Numbered from the stretch's first letter, positions 17,658 through 26,872 are shown. The stretch: DNA of 64,000 bases from Donghicola sp041224595 (GCF_041224595.1 NZ_JBGFGN010000162.1:124001-188000); one strand, 5' to 3'. Notes: generated by a model not told the origin, from the sequence alone. Numbers and translations are program-made.

Positions 17658-18842
17658 TCAGAACCCGACACCGCTGAAGCTGCGCGGTGCGCCGTCGATT
17701 ACGACCACCTGCTTATCGCGGATTGTAGCAACAGCAAGACCGCGATCGTTCGTTCCGTTGGGATTTAGGCGGAAAATGCCAGTGACCCCTTCGAAACCTT
17801 GTGCCTGAGTTAGGCTTTGCGCGCTCAGCGCGTTGCCGCGGTTCGATGCGACAAGTGCGCCGATCGCCGCGATTCCGTCATATGCCAGCCCCGCAATCGA
17901 ATGTGCGGGCGAGCCATAGGCTGCTTGGTACCGACCGTTGAACTGGCTGCTGCGCGCCGGATCGGGGATTGCGAACCATGCATTCTGAACGCCGGGCAGT
18001 TCTAAAGTTTGCGGCGGAATATCAAGACGGGTCAGGCTGATATACTGGTGCTCCGCCGGGCTAATGCCGTTTTCAGGCATCAACTGGGTCAAGAGCGGCA
18101 GCGCCCCATCGGTGGTCGAGGTCAGGAATACGCTGTCGGCAGCGAGTGCTGCGTTCTTGATCTGGGGCATCGCATCGACGATGCCCTGCTGAGAGAAGGG
18201 ATGCACGACGCTGCCCGTAATTGTCACGCCCGCACGGCTCGCGGCACCTTCGACGGCGTGGCGGGCAAGCTGTCCGGCCAAGTTGTCTGCGTAGATGCCT
18301 GCGACCGACTGCTTGCCTTGGGATTTGGCGTAGGTCATCAGGCGCGCCGCGGAGGTTTCAAATAGCGGGCCAAGGACAAAGACGTTGTTTCCGGCGATGG
18401 TGCGGTTGTTCGAAAATGCCAGAACGTTCACATTTCGCTGTGCAGCAACGACGCCCGCTGCGTTGGCGGCATCGGCGTATACGGGCCCCAAAATGATGTC
18501 AGCGCCGCTGTTGAGCGCTGCGGTGGTCGCAGTGGTCGCGCCAGCCGCGCTTCCGCCTGTGCTGTAGACGGTCAGATCAATTCGGGCGCCATTTAAATCG
18601 GCAATCGCAAGGCGCGCCGCATTTTCGAGGGCGGTTGAGATGACTTCATCGCCCGCTTGTCCGGTGCCCTTGGGCACGAGCAGAGCCACGTTGACGGGCT
18701 CTGAAGCGCTGGTACGCGGCCCTGATGCGCCCGACGATCCGGGGCCCACAGGCTCACATGCAGCCAGAGCAAGTATGGAGGCAGGTAACGCTGCCCATTT
18801 CACGGCCTTGCGGGCCTGCGCTAAAAACTTGATGATTGCCAC
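17658..18842 (-). CDS. LpoA-like lipoprotein (penicillin-binding protein activator family)
   Basis: The protein has about 394 residues, with a lipoprotein signal peptide and lipobox LAAC near residue 29, then a type I periplasmic-binding-protein fold (VNVALLVPKGTGQAGDEV onward). I start it at GTG 18842, eight bases after AGGGGG; an upstream ATG (18872) lacks this. In E. coli LpoA activates PBP1A and its gene is divergent from rsmI and next to yraN; here the gene is also divergent from rsmI-yraN. The N-terminal TPR domain of enteric LpoA is absent, so PBP activation is inferred only. Confidence 0.75.
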   Translation of the reverse strand: MAIIKFLAQARKAVKWAALPASILALAACEPVGPGSSGASGPRTSASEPVNVALLVPKGTGQAGDEVISTALENAARLAIADLNGARIDLTVYSTGGSAAGATTATTAALNSGADIILGPVYADAANAAGVVAAQRNVNVLAFSNNRTIAGNNVFVLGPLFETSAARLMTYAKSQGKQSVAGIYADNLAGQLARHAVEGAASRAGVTITGSVVHPFSQQGIVDAMPQIKNAALAADSVFLTSTTDGALPLLTQLMPENGISPAEHQYISLTRLDIPPQTLELPGVQNAWFAIPDPARSSQFNGRYQAAYGSPAHSIAGLAYDGIAAIGALVASNRGNALSAQSLTQAQGFEGVTGIFRLNPNGTNDRGLAVATIRDKQVVVIDGAPRSFSGVGF

Positions 18843-18911
18843 TTCGGATTCCCCCTGACACACAATGACCACAGAGCAGGTTGCTGGGGCGGATCATAGA
18901 GAACAAAGGGG

Positions 18912-19787
18912 ATGGGTCCAGTGGGTATTCAAAAAATCGAAAAACTCGCCGCTGGGTTGTATTTTGTGGCAACGCCGATCGGGACAGCACGAGATATCAC
19001 GCTGAGGGCTTTGGATATTCTGGCTTCTGCAGATGTGCTCGCTGCTGAAGATACGCGCACATTGCGGCGCTTGATGGAGATCCACGGGGTGGCCATCGGG
19101 GACCGCCAGCTCGTTGCCTACCACGATCACAATGGGCCGCAAGCCCGTCCGCGCTTGATGAATGCGCTGGCAGAGGGGAAATCGGTTGCCTACGCCTCAG
19201 AGGCTGGAACGCCTTTGGTTGCTGACCCCGGGTTCCAGTTGTCGAAAGATGCGATCAGCGAAGGGCATCCGGTCCATGCGGCTCCCGGGGCGTCAGCAGT
19301 GCTGACAGCGCTGACCATTGCAGGGCTGCCCACAGACAGGTTCCTATTCGAAGGGTTTTTGGCCAACACGAAATCTCAGCGCAAAGCGGCGCTCATTGAA
19401 CTTGGTCAGATTCCAGCAACACTGGTCTTCTATGAATCGCCCAAACGCATCACCGCGATGATCTCCGATGCAGCCGAAGTTCTAGGCGAGGATCGTGAAG
19501 TGGCTGTTTGCCGCGAACTGACGAAGAAATTTGAGGAAGTGATACGCGGGACACTCGGCGAAGTCCGAGATATCTTGGCATCGCGCCAACTAAAGGGCGA
19601 AATCGTTGTCTTGATCGGAAAGCAAGAGACAGCAAGCGTTAACCAAGAAAGCATTGAGGAGCAGCTTCGCGATGCGCTTTCGCGTATGTCTGTAAAAGAC
19701 GCGAGCGACGCGATTGCCCGAGCCAACGCGCTACCACGTCGACAAGTCTACCAGTTAGCTCTGAAAATTGGGAAGGAAGACGCTTGA
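18912..19787 (+). CDS. rsmI: 16S rRNA (cytidine1402-2'-O)-methyltransferase
   Basis: RsmI (about 291 residues) 2'-O-methylates C1402 in the decoding centre. It has the tetrapyrrole-methylase fold: LYFVATPIGTARDITLRAL at the N-terminus, AAEDTRTLRRLM, YASEAGTPLVADPG and FEGFL. AAAGGGG directly abuts the ATG at 18912; a GTG at 18921 has better spacing and may be the real start. It is divergent from the lipoprotein gene and overlaps yraN by four bases. Confidence 0.92.
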   Translation: MGPVGIQKIEKLAAGLYFVATPIGTARDITLRALDILASADVLAAEDTRTLRRLMEIHGVAIGDRQLVAYHDHNGPQARPRLMNALAEGKSVAYASEAGTPLVADPGFQLSKDAISEGHPVHAAPGASAVLTALTIAGLPTDRFLFEGFLANTKSQRKAALIELGQIPATLVFYESPKRITAMISDAAEVLGEDREVAVCRELTKKFEEVIRGTLGEVRDILASRQLKGEIVVLIGKQETASVNQESIEEQLRDALSRMSVKDASDAIARANALPRRQVYQLALKIGKEDA

Positions 19788-20140
19788 GTGGACAAAAATC
19801 ATACCTCGCAGGGTTTGCTGCAGAAGAAAGTGTGGCGTTGAAATATCAGTCTGCTGGACATCGTATTCTCGCGAGACGCTGGCGCGGAAAATCCGGCGAG
19901 ATAGATATCGTTGCAGAAGGCCCGACTGGCCTTATCTTTGTTGAAGTCAAATCGTCTAAAACACATGCACGTGCTGCCGCATCTTTGAGTGTGCGACAAC
20001 AAAATCGATTGAGGCGGGCCGCCGAAGAATTTGCTGCGCAGCGCCATGGTCGCACAAATATTGACATGCGTGTGGACGTTGCACTGATGGACCAAGTTGG
20101 GCGGATCGAGATTCTGGAAAATGCCTTATTGGCGGCTTAA
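19784..20140 (+). CDS. yraN: UPF0102 (YraN) endonuclease-like protein
   Basis: A 118-residue protein of the YraN/UPF0102 family, with a restriction-endonuclease-like core: GKSGEIDIVAEG (E-x-D) followed by LIFVEVKSSKT (E-x-K). It has no settled function; some relatives are suggested to act as nucleases at recombination intermediates. The start is TTG overlapping the rsmI stop (TTGA), with GGAAGGAAGA upstream, implying translational coupling. The rsmI-yraN order is conserved across proteobacteria. Confidence 0.87.
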   Translation: MSGQKSYLAGFAAEESVALKYQSAGHRILARRWRGKSGEIDIVAEGPTGLIFVEVKSSKTHARAAASLSVRQQNRLRRAAEEFAAQRHGRTNIDMRVDVALMDQVGRIEILENALLAA

Positions 20141-20201
20141 CCCATTGCAGTAGTGGTCCTGTCGCGCCATCTATGAAGCGCATTCAAGAAGGAGAGGCGC
20201 G

Positions 20202-21143
20202 ATGGTGCTGAAAGTTGCATTCCAGATGGACCCGATTGGTCCAGTAAACATCAACGCAGACAGCACCTTCCGGTTGGCCGAAGAGGCGCAGGCTCGTGGT
20301 CACGAGCTATATTACTACCTGCCAGATCATATGTTTTACCGCGAAGGCGTGGTGTACGCAGAAATGGCCTCGTTGAAGGTGCGTCGGGTTGAAGGCGATC
20401 ATTTTGAACTGGGCTCTCCAGTCGTTACTCCGTTGACAGATATGGACGTGGTGTGGCTACGTCAGGACCCGCCGTTCGACATGCACTACATTACGACGAC
20501 GCACTTGCTGGACCGGGTACGCGACGAAACACTGGTCGTGAATGATCCGTTCTGGGTTAGAAACTGCCCAGAAAAACTGATGGTTCTCGATTTTCCGGAG
20601 TTGACTCCTCCGACGGCAATCGCCCGTAATCTGGAGGCACTGAAGGCGTTCAAAGACGACCATGGCGATGTGATCGTTAAGCCGCTCTACGGAAACGGCG
20701 GCGCTGGCGTTTTCAAGCTCACAAAAGAGGACAGAAACCTTGCGTCGCTCTTTGAGACATTCACAGGGTTCTCGCGCGAGCCCCTGATTGCACAAAAGTT
20801 TTTGCCAGCTGTTTCTAAAGGTGACAAGCGCGTCATTTTGATTGATGGCGAGCCTGTCGGCGCGATCAACCGCGTTCCAGCGGCGGGTGAGACACGAAGC
20901 AACATGCATGTTGGTGGCAAGCCGGAGAAGGTCTCTCTGACGGAGCGTGATTTGGAAATTTGCGCAAAGATTGGCCCTGCGTTGAAAGAAAAAGGCTTGA
21001 TCTTTGTCGGCATTGACGTGATCGGCGACTACCTGACCGAGATCAATGTGACGTCTCCAACCGGAATTCAGGAGTTGGAGCGGTTCGACGACATCAACGT
21101 GGCAGAGAAGATCTGGAAGGTGATCGAAGCAAAGCGGGGCTGA
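20202..21143 (+). CDS. gshB: Glutathione synthetase
   Basis: An ATP-grasp enzyme of 313 residues that joins gamma-glutamylcysteine and glycine. GshB landmarks are the N-terminal FQMDPIGPVNINADSTF, VIVKPLYGNGGAGVFKL (ATP-binding loop, about 160-176), RVILIDGEPVGAINRVP, and the C-terminal DVIGDYLTEINVTSPTG. The ATG at 20202 has GAAGGAGA upstream. It follows yraN by 61 bp and may share its transcript; comM is convergent 5 bp downstream. Confidence 0.95.
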   Translation: MVLKVAFQMDPIGPVNINADSTFRLAEEAQARGHELYYYLPDHMFYREGVVYAEMASLKVRRVEGDHFELGSPVVTPLTDMDVVWLRQDPPFDMHYITTTHLLDRVRDETLVVNDPFWVRNCPEKLMVLDFPELTPPTAIARNLEALKAFKDDHGDVIVKPLYGNGGAGVFKLTKEDRNLASLFETFTGFSREPLIAQKFLPAVSKGDKRVILIDGEPVGAINRVPAAGETRSNMHVGGKPEKVSLTERDLEICAKIGPALKEKGLIFVGIDVIGDYLTEINVTSPTGIQELERFDDINVAEKIWKVIEAKRG

Positions 21144-21148
21144 ATCTC

Positions 21149-22672
21149 TTAACCCAAATGGCCGCTGGCGGACATGGTCAGACGGTAACTGATCGCTTCT
21201 GCGATGTGGTGGCGCGCGACCTTATCACTCTGCTCCAAATCGGCGATGGTTCGCGCCACCCGTAGTACCCTGTGGTAACCTCGGGCGGTTAATCCCATGC
21301 GGTCGGCCACGCGCGATAATAACGCGCGTCCCTCGGAATCGGGCGCGGCCACGCTTAGGATCTTAGAGCCGTCACAATCAGAATTTGTGCGAAACTCTGG
21401 GTTTTGGCTGTAGCGAGCCGACTGTATCGCGCGTGCAGCGACCACGCGTTCGGCAATCTCGGCGCTTGTTGGGCCGCTTGGGGGGAGATCCAGATCCTGA
21501 AAACTGACCGGGGGAACTTCGAGGCGCATGTCAAAGCGATCCATCAATGGACCGCTTACCTTGGCAAGGTAATCCTGACCGCATTTCGGGACGCGAGCGC
21601 AGGCGTGCGCGGGGTCGGTCAGATACCCACAGCGGCAGGGATTAGCCGCTGCGATCAGCATGAAGCGGCAAGGGTATTCGACATGGGCATTCGCCCGCGC
21701 CACCATGATGCGGCCCGTTTCAATTGGTTGTCTCAGGGTTTCTAGGACGTTTCGCGGGTATTCAGGAAGTTCGTCGAGAAAAAGCACGCCGTTATGAGCA
21801 AGGCTGATTTCTCCGGGCTTCGCGCCTTTGCCGCCGCCGGCCACAGCCGCGACAGAGGCGGTGTGATGGGGCGTTCTGAAGGGGCGGTCCCGCGTGATGC
21901 CGCCGTTTTTCAGCAGCCCTGCCACAGAGTGGACCATGCTGGTCTCCAACGCTTCACTGGCGTCAAGGGGCGGCAGAATGCCTGGCAGACGCGCCGCCAA
22001 CATGGATTTCCCTGACCCCGGCGTTCCCATCAAGAACAGATGATGTCCGCCCGCTGCGGCAATTTCCAGAGCACGTTTCGCGCGCTCTTGGCCGCGTATG
22101 TCGCGCATGCAGCCTTGGTGCTCTGTGTTGTTTACCGCGCCGGGTTCCGCCACCTCCATTGGATTTTGGCCCGCGAAATGCCTCAATACCGCGCTCATGT
22201 CCTTCGCTGCGTAAACAGAGCAATCCCCAACCCATGCCGCCTCTGGGCCGGATGCTGCGGGGCACAGCAAATCCCGTTCCTCGGCGGCGGCGCACATTGC
22301 TGCGGGCAGCGCTCCGGCGACTTCGACAAGGCGGCCATCAAGCGAGAGTTCCCCAAGCGAGACCAGCCCTTCGGCCTGATCTGGTGGAATAGCCTCAATC
22401 GCAGCAAGCAACGCAATGGCGATCGGTAGGTCAAAGTGAGACCCTTCTTTGGGGAGATCGGCGGGCGACAGATTGATCGTGATCTTCTTTGAAGGCAGCG
22501 CGATCGTCAGACATTCGAGCGTGGCGCGGACGCGCTCTTTGGCCTCTGAAACGGCTTTGTCGGGTAAGCCAACGACCGAAAAGGACGGAAGGCCAGGCGT
22601 GAGCGTGCACTGGACCTCTACTTGCCGTGCGGTGACACCATCGAATGCAACTGTGTATGTCTTTGCGACCAC
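21149..22672 (-). CDS. comM: YifB/ComM-family Mg-chelatase-like AAA+ ATPase
   Basis: ComM-like hexameric helicase (507 residues). In naturally transformable bacteria ComM promotes branch migration during homologous recombination of incoming DNA. It has an N-terminal Lon-like domain (SFSVVGLPDKAVSEAKERVRA), a Walker A (MGTPGSGKSMLAARLPGILP) near residue 217, Walker B (VLFLDELPEYPRNVLETLRQP), a zinc-finger-like insert (ANPCRCGY) and the C-terminal Mg_chelatase_C domain. A competence role here is inference. Confidence 0.9.
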   Translation of the reverse strand: MVAKTYTVAFDGVTARQVEVQCTLTPGLPSFSVVGLPDKAVSEAKERVRATLECLTIALPSKKITINLSPADLPKEGSHFDLPIAIALLAAIEAIPPDQAEGLVSLGELSLDGRLVEVAGALPAAMCAAAEERDLLCPAASGPEAAWVGDCSVYAAKDMSAVLRHFAGQNPMEVAEPGAVNNTEHQGCMRDIRGQERAKRALEIAAAGGHHLFLMGTPGSGKSMLAARLPGILPPLDASEALETSMVHSVAGLLKNGGITRDRPFRTPHHTASVAAVAGGGKGAKPGEISLAHNGVLFLDELPEYPRNVLETLRQPIETGRIMVARANAHVEYPCRFMLIAAANPCRCGYLTDPAHACARVPKCGQDYLAKVSGPLMDRFDMRLEVPPVSFQDLDLPPSGPTSAEIAERVVAARAIQSARYSQNPEFRTNSDCDGSKILSVAAPDSEGRALLSRVADRMGLTARGYHRVLRVARTIADLEQSDKVARHHIAEAISYRLTMSASGHLG

Positions 22673-22732
22673 TTTTACGGACTCCTACTGCGCTTTGGGT
22701 AGCGCGAACAGGGTTGCCAAAGGGTTAAAACG

Positions 22733-23305
22733 CTAGGGGAGGTGGCTAATGACCGAGACGTTGAGACCTGCTTGGCCAAATTCGATCTGCGTTAAGGATA
22801 GATGTGCAATCGGATGGCCCAAGGCCTCGTAGGCGGTGATGCCCTTGGCGCGCTGCACCATGCTGAGGATCGGCCCCATGTGGGCAACCGCAACCACGCA
22901 TTGGTGCTGCGACAAAAGACCTTCCAGAACCTGCCAGACACGTGCGCTCAGGGTATTCCAGCTTTCGCCCGCTGGCGGCGCGATGTCACCGGGCTCTTCG
23001 TAGTACCGACGCAGCCAGTCGCCATATTCTGCGTCGACGTCCTGCCAAGTCCGCGCTTCCCAATCGCCCATATGAATTTCTCGCAGTCGGGTGTCGTGGG
23101 GGAGGCGCACGCGTTTGCCTTGAATGGCATCTGCCGTGGATATGGCGCGGGTCAGGTCGGAGGACACCACAACCGCATCTGCAGGCAAAGCCGCGTCAAG
23201 TCGTGCGAGGGCAGCCCCATCCGACAGATCCGCAGGAACATCAGTCCACCCGATCAGAGTTTTTACATGCGTCGGACCATGACGCACCAAATAGAGCTGG
23301 CTCAT
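22733..23305 (-). CDS. Histidine phosphatase-family protein, probably cobalamin-pathway (CobC-like)
   Basis: The 190-residue protein opens with YLVRHGPTHVK (catalytic RHG), has the second catalytic region REIHMGDWEARTW and the second histidine in VAVAHMGPIL. The branch includes alpha-ribazole-5'-phosphate phosphatases. Its ATG overlaps the cobU stop (ATGA), and that coupling is the main reason to favour a cobalamin-salvage role over a general phosphatase. No other cobalamin gene lies nearby. Confidence 0.75.
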   Translation of the reverse strand: MSQLYLVRHGPTHVKTLIGWTDVPADLSDGAALARLDAALPADAVVVSSDLTRAISTADAIQGKRVRLPHDTRLREIHMGDWEARTWQDVDAEYGDWLRRYYEEPGDIAPPAGESWNTLSARVWQVLEGLLSQHQCVVAVAHMGPILSMVQRAKGITAYEALGHPIAHLSLTQIEFGQAGLNVSVISHLP

Positions 23306-23826
23306 GGAAGTTTGCCTTTGAGTGCAAGCGGCAAACCCGCCATGACGGCGACAACCAAGTCTGCGCGCTCCGCAATCTCTCGATTCAGGCGACCTTGCGC
23401 CTCTCGGAACCGCCGTGCAAGTGCATTGTCGGGCACGATCCCCGCACCGACCTCGTTTGTCACGATAACCACCCGTCCCGGTGCTTCGGCCAGACCGGCA
23501 AAAAGCGCGCGCTGCGCTTGATGGATGTCTGAGTCAGTTAGAAGGTGATTGGTAAGCCACATTGTGGCGCAGTCCAGCAGAGCAATTTCGTCGCGTTCCA
23601 TTGTGCGCAACGCCTCATCCGGAGCCAGCGGAGCCTCTATTGTGCGCCATCCGTCAGAGGCGCGGGCATCCTGATGGGCCTGAATTTTTGCTTTCATTTC
23701 GTCATCCCACGCCTGCGCTGTCGCAACATACAAACGTTTTTCGGACGCGCTGCGCAGGATTTTTTCGGCGTAATCGGATTTCCCCGAAGCGGCGCCGCCT
23801 AAGACGAGTGTGAGATGCGGCAACAT
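23302..23826 (-). CDS. cobU: Adenosylcobinamide kinase / cobinamide-phosphate guanylyltransferase
   Basis: CobU/CobP (174 residues) phosphorylates adenosylcobinamide and transfers GMP to it in nucleotide-loop assembly of vitamin B12. P-loop GGAASGKS lies at about residues 8-15; YVATAQAWDDEMKAKIQAH contains the guanylylated His region, and VTNEVGAGIVP is a family signature. The ATG at 23826 has AGGAG upstream; the longer frame to 23850 is unlikely. Its product is relevant to the B12-dependent methionine genes at 43-45 kb. Confidence 0.9.
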   Translation of the reverse strand: MLPHLTLVLGGAASGKSDYAEKILRSASEKRLYVATAQAWDDEMKAKIQAHQDARASDGWRTIEAPLAPDEALRTMERDEIALLDCATMWLTNHLLTDSDIHQAQRALFAGLAEAPGRVVIVTNEVGAGIVPDNALARRFREAQGRLNREIAERADLVVAVMAGLPLALKGKLP

Positions 23827-23927
23827 TTTTTGCTCCTTTGAGTGAACCAAGTGCGGGGCTTGTGCGTAAGTTATGCAGAAACGGAATTGAGGAACGCGTC
23901 AAGCGTACCAAAGGCAAAGGGGTGAAC

Positions 23928-24806
23928 ATGGCCGTATTGGATAGCCAGAGTGATATTTCTCTTTCGCGTGTTGCGATGAAGGCCGAATTGCTGGATGCGG
24001 AGACCGAACTGGCTCTGGCGTACGCATGGCGAGACCATCGAGACGAAGCCGCTCTACACCGACTGATCACCGCCTACATGCGGCTTGCGATCTCAATGGC
24101 GGCGAAGTTCAAGCGCTACGGTGCGCCGATGAATGATCTGATCCAAGAAGCAGGCCTGGGTCTGATGAAGGCGGCAGATAAATTCGATCCTGACCGCGGT
24201 GTGCGTTTCTCGACCTACGCGGTTTGGTGGATCAAGGCGTCCATTCAGGACTATGTCATGCGTAACTGGTCAATGGTGCGCACCGGATCGACCAGCAGCC
24301 AGAAATCCCTGTTTTTCAACATGCGGCGCGTACAGGCGCGTCTTGAGCGCGAGGCGGCGTCTCGCGGTGAGTACCTTGATCGCGACCAGCTGCACCAAAT
24401 GATTTCGACCGAGGTCGGGGTGCCTCTTGCCGATGTGGTGATGATGGAAGGCCGCCTGTCCGGCAACGATTTTTCACTCAACGCGACCCAAAGTTCCGAA
24501 GACGAGGGGCGCGAATGGATCGACACGATTGAGGACGATAGCACCTCATCTGCGGCCATGGTCGAACATGCACACGATACCGAGTGCCTGCGCTCTTGGC
24601 TGGTCGAAGCGATGTCGAACCTGAACGAGCGCGAGCGTTTCATCGTCCGCGAGCGCAAACTGCGCGAGGGCGCTCGCACTCTGGAGAGCCTCGGAAACGA
24701 GTTGGGCCTATCTAAAGAGCGCGTGCGTCAGCTAGAGGCTGCGGCCTACGTAAAAATGCGCAAGTCACTTGAAGGAGGGCGCAAAGAAGTCCAAGCCTTT
24801 CTTTAA
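23928..24806 (+). CDS. rpoH2: RNA polymerase sigma-32 family factor, RpoHII type
   Basis: An alternative sigma factor of 292 residues. Region 2 holds ITAYMRLAISMAAKFKRYG, LIQEAGLGLMKAADKFDP and FSTYAVWWIKASIQDYVM; region 4 ends with SLGNELGLSKERVRQLEAAA. The MAVLDSQSDISLSRVAMKAELL opening resembles Rhodobacter RpoHII, which mediates the singlet-oxygen/heat response, rather than RpoHI. The ATG at 23928 has AAAGGGGTG upstream; earlier in-frame residues are not conserved. It overlaps chaN by one base. Confidence 0.88.
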   Translation: MAVLDSQSDISLSRVAMKAELLDAETELALAYAWRDHRDEAALHRLITAYMRLAISMAAKFKRYGAPMNDLIQEAGLGLMKAADKFDPDRGVRFSTYAVWWIKASIQDYVMRNWSMVRTGSTSSQKSLFFNMRRVQARLEREAASRGEYLDRDQLHQMISTEVGVPLADVVMMEGRLSGNDFSLNATQSSEDEGREWIDTIEDDSTSSAAMVEHAHDTECLRSWLVEAMSNLNERERFIVRERKLREGARTLESLGNELGLSKERVRQLEAAAYVKMRKSLEGGRKEVQAFL

Positions 24807-25621
24807 TGAAACGCCTCTTCTCAGCTCTTCCTTTCTGCGCCGCGATAGCGCCAGTTCAAGCGGATGAAATCCGTACACAAGACCTGCTGCATCTTCCCGA
24901 TGCGCAGGTCTACGTGCTTGGGGAGTTTCACGACTCTGCGATCCATCACGAAAACCAAGCCAAGGCCGTAGAGGCGCTCTCGCCTACAGCGATGGTCTTC
25001 GAAATGTTGACATCAAAACAGGTAGAGGCTGTCGGTCCAGAGGAACGACAGGACCAAGCTTTTTTCGAAGCAGCGACGGATTGGTCCCAGAGTGGTTGGC
25101 CGGATTTGAGCCTTTACTGGCCTATTTTTGCTGCTGCACCGGACGCCGTTCTTTATGGCGGCGGGGTGCCGAGAGAGGCCCTGCGCGAGGCATTCTCAGA
25201 AGGGGCTGCGGATGTGTTTGGCGATGACGCCGCGCGATTTGGGTTGGATCAGCCCTTGCCGGCGGATCAGAAATCAGCGCGGGAGTCAGAGCAGTTTGAC
25301 GCACATTGTGGAGCCATGCCTCTAGAGATGATGGGCGGTATGGTTGCAGCGCAAAGGGTGCGCGACGCGGCTCTGGCCAAGGCAGCGCTCGACGCTCTGG
25401 ACCAACATGGCGCTCCGGTCGTGGTTATCACTGGGAACGGGCACGCGCGCACCGATTGGGGAGCGCCCGCGATGATGAGGCTGGCCAATGCAGACCTTTC
25501 GGTTTTCTCGCTCGGTCAATTGGAGGCGGCGCCGGAGGATGCGCCCCCTTATGATGCATGGCTCGTGACAGACCGAACCGAGCGCGGCGACCCCTGCGCG
25601 GCCTTTGCCACCACGGAGTGA
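24806..25621 (+). CDS. ChaN-family haem-binding-like protein (DUF399)
   Basis: A predicted exported protein of 271 residues: signal peptide MKRLFSALPFCAAIAPVQA, then the ChaN core with VYVLGEFHDSAIHHENQ (conserved GE-x-H-x4-H) and VVVITGNGHARTDWGAP near the end. ChaN of Campylobacter is a haem-binding lipoprotein; no convincing lipobox is visible here, so it may be soluble and periplasmic. The TAATG junction couples it to the sigma factor, suggesting a stress-linked role. Confidence 0.82.
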   Translation: MKRLFSALPFCAAIAPVQADEIRTQDLLHLPDAQVYVLGEFHDSAIHHENQAKAVEALSPTAMVFEMLTSKQVEAVGPEERQDQAFFEAATDWSQSGWPDLSLYWPIFAAAPDAVLYGGGVPREALREAFSEGAADVFGDDAARFGLDQPLPADQKSARESEQFDAHCGAMPLEMMGGMVAAQRVRDAALAKAALDALDQHGAPVVVITGNGHARTDWGAPAMMRLANADLSVFSLGQLEAAPEDAPPYDAWLVTDRTERGDPCAAFATTE

Positions 25622-25678
25622 TTGCTTCTTCGAAGCAGGCAGCCTACCTCTTGGTCCCAAGCTGATTGAGAGGGTGTC

Positions 25679-26872
25679 ATGCTGGCTGGAAAACGTGTTC
25701 TTTTGATTATTGCTGGCGGGATCGCTGCCTACAAAACGCTTGAACTCATCCGGCTGCTCAAAGGGCAGGGCGCAGCCGTGACCCCTGTGATGACCAAGGC
25801 GGCGTCAGAATTTGTGACGCCGTTGTCCGTATCGGCGCTTGCTGGGGAAAAAGTTTACACAGATCTCTTTGATCTGACCGAAGAGGCTGAGATGGGCCAT
25901 ATCCAGCTCAGTCGGTCTGCCGACCTTGTCGTGGTCGCACCTGCGACGGCCAACATCATGGCAAAAATGGTCGGAGGTCAGGCAGACGATATGGCGACAA
26001 CGCTCCTGATGGCGACCGACACGCCTGTCATGATTGCGCCTGCAATGAACGTGCGTATGTGGGACCACCCAGCAACGCAGCGCAACGTGGAAACCCTGCT
26101 AGAGGATCGGATTCGCATTGTGGGACCGAATGTCGGGGATATGGCCTGTGGGGAACACGGGCCCGGCCGCATGGCAGAGCCTGCTGAAATCCTGAATGCT
26201 GTTCGAAATGCGCTCACGTCTGGACCTCTGACAGGCAAGCATATCCTCGTGACGTCTGGACCGACGCACGAGCCAATCGATCCAGTGCGGTACATCGCGA
26301 ACCGGTCCTCTGGTGCACAAGGGGCCGCGTTGGCCAAGGCGCTGATGGACCTGGGGGCGGATGTGACCTTTGTCACGGGACCTGCAAGCGTTGCTCCGCC
26401 TGTGGGCGCGCGCATCGTGCCTGTTGAGACTGCCGCACAAATGCTCGTCGCGGTTGAAGAGCACCTTCCGGCTGATGCGGCGATCTTTGCTGCAGCTGTC
26501 GCCGATTGGCGCGTCGCGAGCGCGTCTGGCAAAAAGATCAAGAAGCAAGACGGTGCGCTGCCGACTCTGGAATTTGCAGAGAACCCGGACATACTGGCGC
26601 GGGTCTCTCAAATGGCCGCGGGACGGCCCCCTCTGGTCGTCGGTTTCGCGGCAGAAACCCATGACGTGATCGAAAATGCGACTGCAAAACGCCTTCGGAA
26701 ACGGTGCGATTGGATCGTCGCAAACGATGTGCGCCCCGAGACCGGTATCATGGGCGGGACTGAAAACAAGGTCACGCTGGTCACTGACGCCGGTTCTCAG
26801 GACTGGCCCCGCATGAGCAAGACCGAGGTTTCAATGAAGCTCGCATCCGAGATCGCGAAAGCGCTAGGGTAG
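25679..26872 (+). CDS. coaBC: Bifunctional phosphopantothenoylcysteine decarboxylase / phosphopantothenate-cysteine ligase
   Basis: CoaBC (397 residues) makes 4'-phosphopantetheine for CoA. The CoaC flavoprotein half (residues 1 to about 185) starts LLIIAGGIAAYKTLELIRLL and has the substrate motif APAMNVRMW and the catalytic-loop Cys in MACGEHGPGRMAEP. The CoaB half has VTSGPTHEPIDPVRYIANRSSG and VGFAAETHD. Start at 25679 follows a gap of 57 bp from chaN. It ends 10 bp before the convergent response-regulator gene. Confidence 0.95.
   Translation: MLAGKRVLLIIAGGIAAYKTLELIRLLKGQGAAVTPVMTKAASEFVTPLSVSALAGEKVYTDLFDLTEEAEMGHIQLSRSADLVVVAPATANIMAKMVGGQADDMATTLLMATDTPVMIAPAMNVRMWDHPATQRNVETLLEDRIRIVGPNVGDMACGEHGPGRMAEPAEILNAVRNALTSGPLTGKHILVTSGPTHEPIDPVRYIANRSSGAQGAALAKALMDLGADVTFVTGPASVAPPVGARIVPVETAAQMLVAVEEHLPADAAIFAAAVADWRVASASGKKIKKQDGALPTLEFAENPDILARVSQMAAGRPPLVVGFAAETHDVIENATAKRLRKRCDWIVANDVRPETGIMGGTENKVTLVTDAGSQDWPRMSKTEVSMKLASEIAKALG

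Noticed and set aside
23827..23927. Cobalamin riboswitch in the cobU/rpoH2 divergent gap
   Set aside because: The gap is about 100 bases and no B12-box is visible.
25623..25638. TGCTTC-TTC-GAAGCA hairpin after the chaN-like gene as a terminator
   Set aside because: Only 6 bp and no T-tract; coaBC follows shortly on the same strand.
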